Source: Fervidobacterium_A thailandense
GTDB lineage: Bacteria > Thermotogota > Thermotogae > Thermotogales > Fervidobacteriaceae
Strand: one strand, 5' to 3'
Assembly (NCBI RefSeq): GCF_041505935.1
Contig: NZ_CP140110.1
DNA length: 64,000 bases
Both the position numbers and the translations under genes were made by a program. Below are positions 34,679-42,488 of this stretch, piece after piece (the stretch's first letter is position 1; every line of letters starts with the position of its first letter). The notes under the pieces are model-generated. The model was not told the DNA's origin. It ran no database searches and saw nothing but the letters and a program-made list of their open reading frames with translations.

Positions 34679-35952
34679 CCAGACACCTCTTGAGCTATCC
34701 TAATCGCGCAGAACGGTCCACACATGGAGCACCCCTTTTCTTCATACGGACGCGCGTTGTACTTTTGTCTGGCCCTTTCCGGTGCAATGGCAAGTTGGAA
34801 CATCCGTTCCCAATCGAAGTTCGCACGCGCGATGGCCATTTCACGCTCTAACTTGAGAGCCTTCGCGTTGCCACGGGCAACATCCGCGATCGTTGCGGCA
34901 ATTTTTGCTGCTATGACACCCTCGCGAACGTCTTCAACCGTCGGCAACGATACATGTTCGGCTGGAGTAACGTAGCACAGAAAGTCACAACCAAAATACC
35001 CAGCCAACGCACCACCAACCGCGGAAACGATGTGGTCGTAGCCAACGCCCCTGTCCGTCGGAAGCGGACCGAGGAGGAATATTGGGGCACCTTTACCAAC
35101 CTTCTTCATCAGCTTCACATTCATCTCGATCTCGTTGAGTGGAACGTGACCTGGACCTTCCAGCATGACCTGGACACCTTTCTCGTGTGCCCGTTCAACG
35201 AGCTCTCTCATCTCGAAGAGTTCCTCGAGTTGCTGGGGATCTGTTGCATCCACGAGAGCACCCGGCCGCATCCCGTCTCCCAGGCTCAATGTAACATCGT
35301 ATTCCCTCGCGATGTCGAGTATCTCATCGAAGTGTTCGTAAAACGGATTTTCTTTATTGTTTTTGATCATCCAACCGGCAATTATCGCACCACCGCGACT
35401 GACGATCTTCAGTACACGTTTCGAGTTTCTGATCTTCTCGAGTACACGCTTAGTTATCCCCACGTGGATGGTCATGAAGTCAATTCCATCCTCCGCGTGT
35501 TCCTCGAACATCTCAATGAAGTCTCTTTCCGAGAAGTCAACCACGTTTTTCCTCTCCGCGTACGCTTTCACAGCGGAATCGTAGATTGGGACCGAACCCA
35601 CAGGAACTGGGCTGTTTTGAACTATCAGTCGTCTCATCTCGCGTAGCGGTCCCCACGTGGAAAGTACCATCACCGTGTCAGTTCCAACCTCAAGCGCCAC
35701 CTTCAGTTTTTCCATTTCCTCTTCAAGGGATGAATACCCCATCGAAGTTCCGATGTTAGCGTTCACTTTTACGGAAAATCCCTCTCCGATTATCACAGGC
35801 CGTTCGATGTTGTGAAGTACATTCTTCGGTAGCACGGCACGACCGCTCGCAAGTTTATCAAGTACGAGTTTTTCATCAACGCCCTCCTGAACGGCTACTT
35901 TCCTCATTTCCTCGGAGACCCGTCCGATCCTGGCAAGTTCCATCTGCGTCAT
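34675..35952 (-). CDS. thiC: Phosphomethylpyrimidine synthase
   Basis: ThiC is a radical SAM enzyme that rearranges aminoimidazole ribotide to HMP phosphate. The 425-residue protein has VKVNANIGTSMGYSSLEEE, DTVMVLSTWG, SRGGAIIAGWM, SLGDGMRPGALVDATD, VMLEGPGHVPLNEIEMN, GPLPTDRGVGYDHI, FLCYVTPAEHVSLP, and the C-terminal cluster motif CSMCGPFCA (CxxCx4C). It overlaps thi4 and the TIM-barrel gene by 4 bases each. Confidence 0.96.
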   Translation of the reverse strand: MTQMELARIGRVSEEMRKVAVQEGVDEKLVLDKLASGRAVLPKNVLHNIERPVIIGEGFSVKVNANIGTSMGYSSLEEEMEKLKVALEVGTDTVMVLSTWGPLREMRRLIVQNSPVPVGSVPIYDSAVKAYAERKNVVDFSERDFIEMFEEHAEDGIDFMTIHVGITKRVLEKIRNSKRVLKIVSRGGAIIAGWMIKNNKENPFYEHFDEILDIAREYDVTLSLGDGMRPGALVDATDPQQLEELFEMRELVERAHEKGVQVMLEGPGHVPLNEIEMNVKLMKKVGKGAPIFLLGPLPTDRGVGYDHIVSAVGGALAGYFGCDFLCYVTPAEHVSLPTVEDVREGVIAAKIAATIADVARGNAKALKLEREMAIARANFDWERMFQLAIAPERARQKYNARPYEEKGCSMCGPFCAIRIAQEVSG

Positions 35953-36791
35953 ACTCTCACCTTCTCGTTTGTCTCATCTCTGTTGGAGGTTTCCAAGATG
36001 AGTTTTTCGTGAATAAGTTGCGCTGCTTTTAGGCCGGAGAGTACCATACCGCCGAATATGGGACCCATCCGCGGACCACCACCGACGCTAACAGCCGCCA
36101 TACCCATGACGTACAAACCTGGGTAAATTTCTTTTGTATGCTCAACTACGAAACGCTCTCCGTTTTCCGCGTCCATTAGGAATTCGTTACCCGGCTCACC
36201 AGCGATCTTCACTCCGCCGTCAACTCTGAAGTTCTCGAGTTTGATCACACCCCTTCGAACCAGAAATCGCACGAGGTTGGCTGGATGTCCCGTTGCATCG
36301 ACGACGTACTTCGCAACGATCGTTATGGGATCAACATGTAACCTCTCGCGCACCGTCGGTGTCCAGTTGACGACCACTCCCGAAACCTTTCCGTCGTACA
36401 TCACGAGGTCCTCCACATAAACGTTGTTGAAAAGTAACGCGCCATTCTTCGTTGCGTGGTACAGCAGCGCCGATGCAAAATGTACCGAGTCGATCACGAT
36501 TAAATCATCCACTTTTCTGTACCTCACGTCCAATTCTTTTAAGTACTCCTCCAGCTCGGCCTCTACAACGAGTTCGTTGAACATCATTCCGCCGCCCCAG
36601 ATACCACCACCGGGTTCGTTCTTTGCCTCAAAGAGAGCAACTTTCCATCCCTTTTTCGCAAGTTCGATACCCAGTGCGAGCGCACTTGGACCTGCTCCCG
36701 CTACGGCAACATCGAGTACCAGAGCCTCGCCGAGCTTCTTGAAAAAACTTTCGACTATCAAACGGGAAATGAGCGTGTCTTTCCTCAACAT
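35949..36791 (-). CDS. thi4: Thi4-family ADP-thiazole synthase (cysteine-less, probably sulfide-dependent)
   Basis: Thi4 builds ADP-thiazole carboxylate from NAD, glycine and sulfur. The 280-residue FAD-like fold has VAVAGAGPSALALGIELAKK, EPGGGIWGGGMMFNELVV, VVDATGHPANLVRF, and GMAAVSVGGGPRMGPIFGGM followed by VLSGLKAAQ. Eukaryotic Thi4 donates sulfur from an active-site Cys once only. This protein contains no Cys at all, so it must use external sulfide as in methanogen enzymes. GGAGGTGGAAGG precedes the ATG, directly behind a TPP riboswitch and terminator. Confidence 0.92.
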   Translation of the reverse strand: MLRKDTLISRLIVESFFKKLGEALVLDVAVAGAGPSALALGIELAKKGWKVALFEAKNEPGGGIWGGGMMFNELVVEAELEEYLKELDVRYRKVDDLIVIDSVHFASALLYHATKNGALLFNNVYVEDLVMYDGKVSGVVVNWTPTVRERLHVDPITIVAKYVVDATGHPANLVRFLVRRGVIKLENFRVDGGVKIAGEPGNEFLMDAENGERFVVEHTKEIYPGLYVMGMAAVSVGGGPRMGPIFGGMVLSGLKAAQLIHEKLILETSNRDETNEKVRV

Positions 36792-36810
36792 CCTTCCACC
36801 TCCGAGTACC

Positions 36811-36845
36811 TAAAAATAAATCCCTCCGCTTTCGCGGAGGGATTC
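36811..36845 (-). terminator. Expression-platform terminator of the TPP riboswitch
   Basis: On the minus strand AATCCCTCCGC-GAAA-GCGGAGGGATT is followed by TATTTTTA. The 5' arm is also complementary over 12 bases to the 3' edge of the TPP aptamer (36904-36915), giving mutually exclusive structures. Confidence 0.88.
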
Positions 36846-36896
36846 TACGATTTGATTTCACTTTTCACTTCGGCGATACTTTGTTTCCACGTCACG

Positions 36897-37001
36897 TCGA
36901 CCCGAATCCCTCCGCCGGTATTACCCGGATCAGGTTCCAAGGGTCGAGGGATTGCCTCCCTCCTCTCAGCCCCGCACCGTAGGAGCTCCCCTTCGGGTCG
37001 A
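36897..37001 (-). ncRNA. TPP riboswitch controlling the thiamine operon
   Basis: On the minus strand the conserved THI-box parts are GGGGCTGAGAGGAGGGAGGC, CCCTTGGAACCTGATCCGGG and TAATACCGGCGGAGGGA, closed by a 10-bp P1 stem (36897-36906 with 36992-37001). It lies between the hydF stop and thi4. Confidence 0.95.
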
Positions 37002-37022
37002 TCTATTCACTTTTCACTAAAA

Positions 37023-38243
37023 TTATACCCTGTCCATTTTAAATGTCAATCCCAGAGGTTTAAGTGCTCTGTCCAGGACTCCGTGGAGGTAGGATATAAC
37101 TATCCCGTAATTTGTCATGGGAATCCCAAGCCTTTTGAACATCCTGACACGTCGCATGATTTGAGTTCTCGTGTTCACACATCCCCCACAGTGGATAACG
37201 AGCTTCGCATCCGCGACCTCTTCGTACTCGGGCATTTCCACACCAGCCCAGACTCTAAAGTTCAACTTTGCACCGGTGTGTTTCGTTAGCCAGTTTGGAA
37301 TTTTGACGCGTCCGATATCCTCCGAAAGTGGTCTGTGCGTGCACCCTTCCATGATGAGGACTGTGTCGCCGTCCTTCAGTTCCTCTATCGCCGTTACGCT
37401 TTCAACGAAATATTCGATATCCCCGCGGTAGCGTGCTTCGAGGATAGAAAATGTTGTCAGATATACATCTTCCGGCACCTGTGGGGCAACTTTCATAATC
37501 GCCTGCGAGTCGGTGACAACAAGTACGGGTTTTGCGTTGAGTCTCGAAATTGCTTCCCAAACTTGATGTTCCTTGACAACGTACGCGAAGGCTTGCCTGT
37601 CGATCACTTCCCTGATTGCGTGCACCTGTGGCATTATCAACCGTCCTTTCGGCGCACCGGAATCTATGGGAACGACGAGAACGACCGTGTCACCAACGCT
37701 CACAAAATCCGGAATGAACGGAATCTCCGTATCCTCCGGCATTATGCGACTCAATAACTCCGGAATCTTCTCAAAACCTTCTTTCTTAGCAGAACTTACG
37801 ACGGCAACTTCCACCCCGAACTCGGAGCGGTAGAGTTCGGCAATGTGAAAAGCCCGGTTTCCAAGAACATCCGCCTTGTTCACGGCAACAATATACGGAA
37901 TCTCCAGTTTTCTGAAGAGTTCATCGATGCGCCTTTCGTACTCTCCAGGTTCATCGTCCACCACGAGAATCCCCGCGTCGGACTTGTAGAACGACTTAAT
38001 CGCCTTCTGGATACGCTTTTCTCCAAGCTCGCCCACATCGTCAAGTCCAGGGGTGTCGATGAGTGTGACCGGACCGAGTGGGTGGAGCTCCATCGCCTTG
38101 TGGACTGGATCAGTCGTTGTTCCAGGGGTATCACTCACGATGGAGATGTCTTGCCCGATGAGTGCGTTCATGAACGATGATTTCCCCACGTTTCTACGTC
38201 CCACTATCGAGATGAACTTTCTAAACCCGCTCGTAGGGAGCAT
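37023..38243 (-). CDS. hydF: [FeFe]-hydrogenase maturation GTPase HydF
   Basis: HydF is the scaffold on which the [2Fe] subcluster is assembled before transfer to hydrogenase. The 406-residue protein starts with a GTPase domain: G1 IVGRRNVGKSSFMNAL, G2/G3 TPGTTTDPV and DTPGLDD, G4 VNKAD. The C-terminal domain has CTHRPL and the cluster ligands HCGGC (in KLVIHCGGCVNTRTQIMRR). Partners HydE and HydG are encoded at 41-44 kb. It lies 31 bases downstream of an ABC transporter gene and may share its transcript. Confidence 0.96.
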   Translation of the reverse strand: MLPTSGFRKFISIVGRRNVGKSSFMNALIGQDISIVSDTPGTTTDPVHKAMELHPLGPVTLIDTPGLDDVGELGEKRIQKAIKSFYKSDAGILVVDDEPGEYERRIDELFRKLEIPYIVAVNKADVLGNRAFHIAELYRSEFGVEVAVVSSAKKEGFEKIPELLSRIMPEDTEIPFIPDFVSVGDTVVLVVPIDSGAPKGRLIMPQVHAIREVIDRQAFAYVVKEHQVWEAISRLNAKPVLVVTDSQAIMKVAPQVPEDVYLTTFSILEARYRGDIEYFVESVTAIEELKDGDTVLIMEGCTHRPLSEDIGRVKIPNWLTKHTGAKLNFRVWAGVEMPEYEEVADAKLVIHCGGCVNTRTQIMRRVRMFKRLGIPMTNYGIVISYLHGVLDRALKPLGLTFKMDRV

Positions 38244-38274
38244 TTTCTTCCTCCTTACATAAACTTTCCAATTT

Positions 38275-39195
38275 TCAGAAGTTCACGAAAAAGAACTTCT
38301 CGTCCGGAACCTTTGGAAGTCCTTCCGGATAGAGTTCGTTCAGTTTCTTCAAGTAATGCAACACCTCGTCTTTACAATCTTTCGCGGAGAGGTAGTTGTA
38401 TTGACTTCTTTGCAACGAGGTCTTCAACACAGCAACTGGAATACCGAGTTGCTTACTCGTAATATCAACAGCTTTGTCAAGATTTTGGTACGACCAGTTC
38501 AGTGATTTTACGAAGGATCTTTCGAAGAGTCTAACTGTTCCAGCGTAATCGGCTAACTTTCCTGTAACGAACAGCCCCGTGATCGGTATGCCGTACTTGG
38601 TACCGCTCGCCCTGTTCCACTCCTCCTGAAGGTCCAGTATTATTTTCCCTTTCGATAGCATCATTGTAACGAAAGGTTCTGGAACGGCTGCGAGCTTTAT
38701 CTTACCTGCGTTGAAAAGTGAGACAATCTCCTGCGGTTGCGCGTAAGCAAATCGCACGTCTTTGTCAGGTTCAAGTCCGTTCTTTACCAACAAGTACCTG
38801 AGCACCACGTCAGCCGTTTGACCGCGTGCATGAGCCGTGTAAATTTGCTCTCCTTTAAAACTCTGATATCCTTTGAACTCAAAATCCTGCTGGGCAACGA
38901 CGTAAAAGAGTCGCCAGCTGTAAACACCTATCAACCTCACATCGATACCTTTGGTGTAAAGATTCGCACCGAAAGTCACCGGTAACGCCGCGAAATTCAC
39001 CTTCTTTGAAACGATGTAAGCGGTAGCTTCATCAAGAGTGCGCCAAAACTTGATATCCAACGCCATCTCGGTTTTTACTTCTTTCGACAAAAGTCCTGCT
39101 ATCGGGAAGATCGTCGGGCCGAACGGGTTGATGAACACCACAGCGTGCACTAAAACCGCAAGTAAGGTAACAGTCAGAACGAGTGTTCTTTTCAT
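38275..39195 (-). CDS. ABC transporter substrate-binding protein (NMT1/SsuA/TauA type)
   Basis: The 306-residue protein has a signal peptide (hydrophobic residues ~4-20) and the SsuA/TauA-like layout: FWRTLDEATAYIVSKKVNFA, RLIGVYSWRLFYVVAQ, AHARGQTADVVLRYLL, and NAGKIKLAAVPEPFVTMM. This family binds nitrate, sulfonates, taurine or thiamine precursors. The ligand here is unknown, and no riboswitch precedes the operon. It is encoded with the ATPase and permease genes and is followed closely by hydF. Confidence 0.85.
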   Translation of the reverse strand: MKRTLVLTVTLLAVLVHAVVFINPFGPTIFPIAGLLSKEVKTEMALDIKFWRTLDEATAYIVSKKVNFAALPVTFGANLYTKGIDVRLIGVYSWRLFYVVAQQDFEFKGYQSFKGEQIYTAHARGQTADVVLRYLLVKNGLEPDKDVRFAYAQPQEIVSLFNAGKIKLAAVPEPFVTMMLSKGKIILDLQEEWNRASGTKYGIPITGLFVTGKLADYAGTVRLFERSFVKSLNWSYQNLDKAVDITSKQLGIPVAVLKTSLQRSQYNYLSAKDCKDEVLHYLKKLNELYPEGLPKVPDEKFFFVNF

Positions 39196-39251
39196 ACCTA
39201 TCCACCTCCAGACATCCGTTTTTCCTGTTGAACGCTGACCAGGTTATGAAT

Positions 39252-39938
39252 TTACGGAGCGTTTGTGATATCAGCCAGTATGAGTCGCTCCACTTCCGTA
39301 AAGCGTGGATCGAAGATATCCTTTGGAACGTTTGTTACATCGTATTCCTTCCTAACCACGCACGGTTTGTCGGTGAGCAGAATAATTCTGTCGGCAAGTA
39401 GCAACGCTTCCCTGATGTCGTGGGTAACGAGCACCATTGAAAAACTTACCTCTTCTCGTCGCTTGTTGACATCTTGAATTATTGACAACTTCGTGTGAAG
39501 ATCCAGTGATGAAAAAGGCTCGTCCATCAGTATCAAATCGGGTTCCACCAAGAAAGCACGTGCAAGGTTAACCCTTTGCCGCATCCCACCACTGAGTTTT
39601 GCGGGTTTGAACTCCTCAAAACCGCTGAGTCTGAGTACGCTCAGAATTTTTGTGATTTTTTCGTCGTCCTCGACGACGAACCTCAAATTCTCCCTGACGG
39701 TCTTCCAGGGAATCAGTCTCGGTTCCTGGAAAACGTAAGCAAGCCTCGAGAAGTTACGTTCCACGTACCCCCTTGTTTCATGCTCAAGTCCCGCCACTAT
39801 CCTCAAAATAGTCGTTTTTCCACAACCTGATGGGCCGAGCAGAGCGATCGACTCGCCCTCGGATACCTCAAAAGAAATGCACCTGAGAACCTCCAGCTTC
39901 CCAAAATTCTTCGAAAGATTGGTAACTCTGAGCTTCAT
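39252..39938 (-). CDS. ABC transporter ATP-binding protein
   Basis: The 228-residue ATPase has Walker A LLGPSGCGKTTILRI, Q-loop YVFQEPRLIPWKTV, signature LSGGMRQRVNLARAF, Walker B LILMDEPFSSLD and the H-loop VTHDI, as in SsuB/TauB/ThiZ-type importers. The ATG at 39938 overlaps the permease stop (ATGA) with GGGAG upstream; the longer frame to 40067 is inside the permease gene. Confidence 0.95.
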   Translation of the reverse strand: MKLRVTNLSKNFGKLEVLRCISFEVSEGESIALLGPSGCGKTTILRIVAGLEHETRGYVERNFSRLAYVFQEPRLIPWKTVRENLRFVVEDDEKITKILSVLRLSGFEEFKPAKLSGGMRQRVNLARAFLVEPDLILMDEPFSSLDLHTKLSIIQDVNKRREEVSFSMVLVTHDIREALLLADRIILLTDKPCVVRKEYDVTNVPKDIFDPRFTEVERLILADITNAP

Positions 39939-40675
39939 GCGATCTCCCATTCCTTTAGCAACGCTCGCGTGTACCTGTTCAAAATGTTTTCCGCAACAAG
40001 ACCCACGATCACTGTTATGGCCGTGTAAGCGTAAACCCTGTCCACCGCAACCGATTGTCGTGCCCAAGCGATCATGACCCCTATCCCACGGTCACCGCAC
40101 ATGTACTCGGCAACGACGACAACTTTCCACACGTTCCCCATGACAACCTGCAACGCGGCAACCATCTGCGGAATCACGGACCCAAGGTAAATATCCCGGA
40201 CTATCTTCCACTTTGGAACATTGTAAATCATAGCCATCTCCTTAAGTTTCACGTCCGTGGATCTCACGCCAACGGCGGTTGTAAGCAGCACGTGCGGAAA
40301 GAGCGAGAGCACACTCACCACAACAGGTCCAAGCCAGCCGATCCCGAAAGCGAACATCACGAGTGCCAGCCAGGTGATAATCGGTACCGCCTGAATTACC
40401 AAGATAGCGGGTCGGAAAAGCTGATAGATTTTATCACTCAGACCAATGATGAACCCCAGCGACACACCAACGGTAAGTGTTGCGATGAGTACTACCAATA
40501 TCTTGGTCAACGTACTCAAAATGGCCTGGTACGTCCTTGGGTCTTTCAGCAGTACCACGAGTGTGTTGAAGACCGTTATGGGAGTTGGAAGTATCAAGTC
40601 TGATCCGACCAGCAACGAGATGATCAACCAAAAGCCCAGTAGCAGGAGAAACCCAACAAGATAATTTTTTCTCAT
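39935..40675 (-). CDS. ABC transporter permease
   Basis: The 246-residue inner-membrane protein has about six hydrophobic segments. The coupling EAA-like loop lies around LKEMAMIYNVPKWKIVRDIY with LGSVIPQ following, as in SsuC/TauC permeases. GGGAGT precedes the ATG. First gene of the transporter-hydF run, divergent from the TM1266-type gene at 40859. Confidence 0.92.
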   Translation of the reverse strand: MRKNYLVGFLLLLGFWLIISLLVGSDLILPTPITVFNTLVVLLKDPRTYQAILSTLTKILVVLIATLTVGVSLGFIIGLSDKIYQLFRPAILVIQAVPIITWLALVMFAFGIGWLGPVVVSVLSLFPHVLLTTAVGVRSTDVKLKEMAMIYNVPKWKIVRDIYLGSVIPQMVAALQVVMGNVWKVVVVAEYMCGDRGIGVMIAWARQSVAVDRVYAYTAITVIVGLVAENILNRYTRALLKEWEIA

Positions 40676-40727
40676 GAAACACTCCCTTTCAGCTCGAACT
40701 CGTCAAAGAAGTTGAGCTTAAATTTTC

Positions 40728-40757
40728 TTGCAAGAAATTTGAAATTTCTGGTATAAT
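40728..40757 (+). promoter_or_regulatory. Promoter of the TM1266-type regulator gene
   Basis: TTGCAA and TATAAT are 18 bases apart, ~100 bases before the start codon. A short hairpin (AGCCC/GGGCT near 40816-40831) lies in the leader. Confidence 0.6.
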
Positions 40758-40858
40758 TATTTATGTAGACCTTGTACACATTTTTCACATTATCCACAAA
40801 CTATCCATAAACTAAGCCCAGTACAGGGCTAGAGCCTATTTTGAAAGGGGGATGACTC

Positions 40859-41131
40859 ATGCGCGATATCACGGTACGCACGGTCATGGCCGTTTTGGTT
40901 GACAAGAGAGAACAAGCAGCCGTCGAGGTTCAAAAACTACTAACGGAGTACGGTTGCTACATTAAAACCAGGCTCGGACTCCACGAAGGTGCTGGACAAT
41001 ACTGCTCACCAGTCGGTCTCATCATCCTCGAATTGGTTGATGACGAGACCAAACATGAAGAACTCTGCCAGAAACTGAACCAAATCGACGGAGTTAAGGC
41101 CAAGTACATGCGTCTTGAGCTCGATTCGTGA
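40859..41131 (+). CDS. TM1266-family iron-only hydrogenase system regulator
   Basis: The 90-residue ACT-like protein (MAVLVDKREQAAVEVQKLLT, RLGLHEGAGQYCSPVGLIIL) matches the small family annotated as putative iron-only hydrogenase system regulators. It carries a GLHEGAGQYCSP loop not present in the second paralogue. AAAGGGGG precedes the ATG. It has its own promoter and terminator, and sits between the hydF side and the hydE-hydG operon. Ligand and target are unknown. Confidence 0.85.
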   Translation: MRDITVRTVMAVLVDKREQAAVEVQKLLTEYGCYIKTRLGLHEGAGQYCSPVGLIILELVDDETKHEELCQKLNQIDGVKAKYMRLELDS

Positions 41132-41161
41132 GCTTGAACAGAGAATTTAGTAGACCAACTG

Positions 41162-41194
41162 TAGCCCACCGAATGACGGTGGGCTTTGTTTTTA
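41162..41194 (+). terminator. Terminator after the TM1266-type gene
   Basis: AGCCCACCG-AATGA-CGGTGGGCT is followed by TTGTTTTTA. Confidence 0.88.
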
Positions 41195-42220
41195 AACTAA
41201 AGCTTCGATTCGTCTCCTTCCGCCAGGCCCTCTGCCTAAACGAAGCCCAGCCGCCTCAATTGTTTTTAGAGCTTTTTGAACGGCTTCAAGGTCGGTATCA
41301 TAAAAACTTGATTTTCCGGGATATATTTCATATTTATCCCGATACACATTTGGTGTCAGGTTCGGCATTATTACATTTGCACCACACTTGAGAGCAAGTA
41401 ACCTTCCGTCTTTGTCTATGGACCCGAGCGCCGTGGTTGCGGGTATGTTCGCATCCGGTAATATGATTCTTGTGAGTGCTACCATTTTTAGTGTTGTTTT
41501 CACGTCTCCACCCTTCGAGTGCGCGAGTGGAGTACCGGGGTGGGGAATGAACGGCCCGATCCCAACCATATCGGCATCCAACTCCCTGAAGAATGCCAAA
41601 TCGAGCGCAAGGTCGTATGGAGTTTGGCCTGGTAGTCCCACCATGCAGCCCGTTCCCGTTTCATAACCAAGCCGCTTAAGCTCCAAAAGGTGCGCCTTCC
41701 GACTTTCTAAGCTGTCACCGGGATGCAAACGAGCGTAAAGTTGTGGAGAAGCTGTTTCATGCTTGAGTAAGTAGCGATCCGCACCAGCTTCTTTCCAGAC
41801 TCGGTACTCTTCGAATGATCGCTCTCCCAGACTAAGCGTTATTGCAAGCCCAAGTGACTTTATACGCATGATGACTTCAGTCACCATCTTGGTGTCGTAG
41901 TAGGGATCCTCTCCTGATTGCAGGACCACAGTGCCGATAACACCAAGCTTTGCGATAAATTCGGCTCGTTCCACTATCTCTTGAACTGACATCCTATAGC
42001 GTCTTACCGAAGAATTCTGTGCCCTCAATCCGCAATAGAGGCAATTTTGAGTACAGACGTTCGAAAATTCGATTATCGCCCTGAGGTAAACTTCATCACC
42101 CACGTACTTTCGCCTCATCTCGTCCGCCGTAGCGAAAATTTCCTCGTCGTGTTCGGATGTGGTGAGCAAATAGGTAAGATAATCCAGGTCAACATTCCGG
42201 ATCTTCGAAATTTCCAACAT
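41192..42220 (-). CDS. hydE: [FeFe]-hydrogenase H-cluster radical SAM maturase HydE
   Basis: HydE helps build the dithiomethylamine bridge of the H-cluster. The 342-residue radical SAM TIM barrel has the CX3CX2C motif in FSNVCTQNCLYCGLRAQN (~55-70), VLQSGEDPYYDTKMV, LLKHETASPQLYARLHPGDS, GCMVGLPGQTPYDLA, and IGPFIPHPGTPLA. It is the last gene of the minus-strand hyd operon, 16 bases after the small protein gene. Confidence 0.94.
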   Translation of the reverse strand: MLEISKIRNVDLDYLTYLLTTSEHDEEIFATADEMRRKYVGDEVYLRAIIEFSNVCTQNCLYCGLRAQNSSVRRYRMSVQEIVERAEFIAKLGVIGTVVLQSGEDPYYDTKMVTEVIMRIKSLGLAITLSLGERSFEEYRVWKEAGADRYLLKHETASPQLYARLHPGDSLESRKAHLLELKRLGYETGTGCMVGLPGQTPYDLALDLAFFRELDADMVGIGPFIPHPGTPLAHSKGGDVKTTLKMVALTRIILPDANIPATTALGSIDKDGRLLALKCGANVIMPNLTPNVYRDKYEIYPGKSSFYDTDLEAVQKALKTIEAAGLRLGRGPGGRRRIEALV

Positions 42221-42236
42221 CTAATTCACCAACCCA

Positions 42237-42488
42237 CTACCCTCGTGCCTTTTCGACGGCACGTATGATCTCTTCAGCTTTCACTTTTTCATCATCCGAA
42301 AGCTCACGCTCGGCAAAGAGTACGTACTTTTGATCCTCGTAGACGACGTAGGATTCTGAATACGTCTCCTCTCCAGCGCGTGCTATGCACGACAAGCGCT
42401 TTCCAATTTTCTCACACAACCATATTTTGGTGTTTAATATTTCCGCGTATGGCTTTAGAATCTCGCTGAGCCTTTCAAAATCTGACAT
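42237..42488 (-). CDS. Small conserved protein of the hydrogenase maturation operon, function unknown
   Basis: The ~83-residue soluble, acidic protein (SDFERLSEILKPYAEILNTK, YVVYEDQKYVLFAERELSDD) has no motif I recognise. Two Cys are present (WLCEKIG, LSCIARAG). The ATG at 42488 overlaps the hydG stop by 14 bases and the gene is followed closely by hydE, so it is a true operon member. A small uncharacterised gene also lies between hydG and hydE in Thermotoga (as recalled, TM1268), which may be its counterpart. Confidence 0.8.
   Translation of the reverse strand: MSDFERLSEILKPYAEILNTKIWLCEKIGKRLSCIARAGEETYSESYVVYEDQKYVLFAERELSDDEKVKAEEIIRAVEKARG

Noticed and set aside
34954..35646. 230-residue plus-strand open frame opposite thiC
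   Set aside because: A shadow of the strongly supported thiC gene with a non-biological composition.
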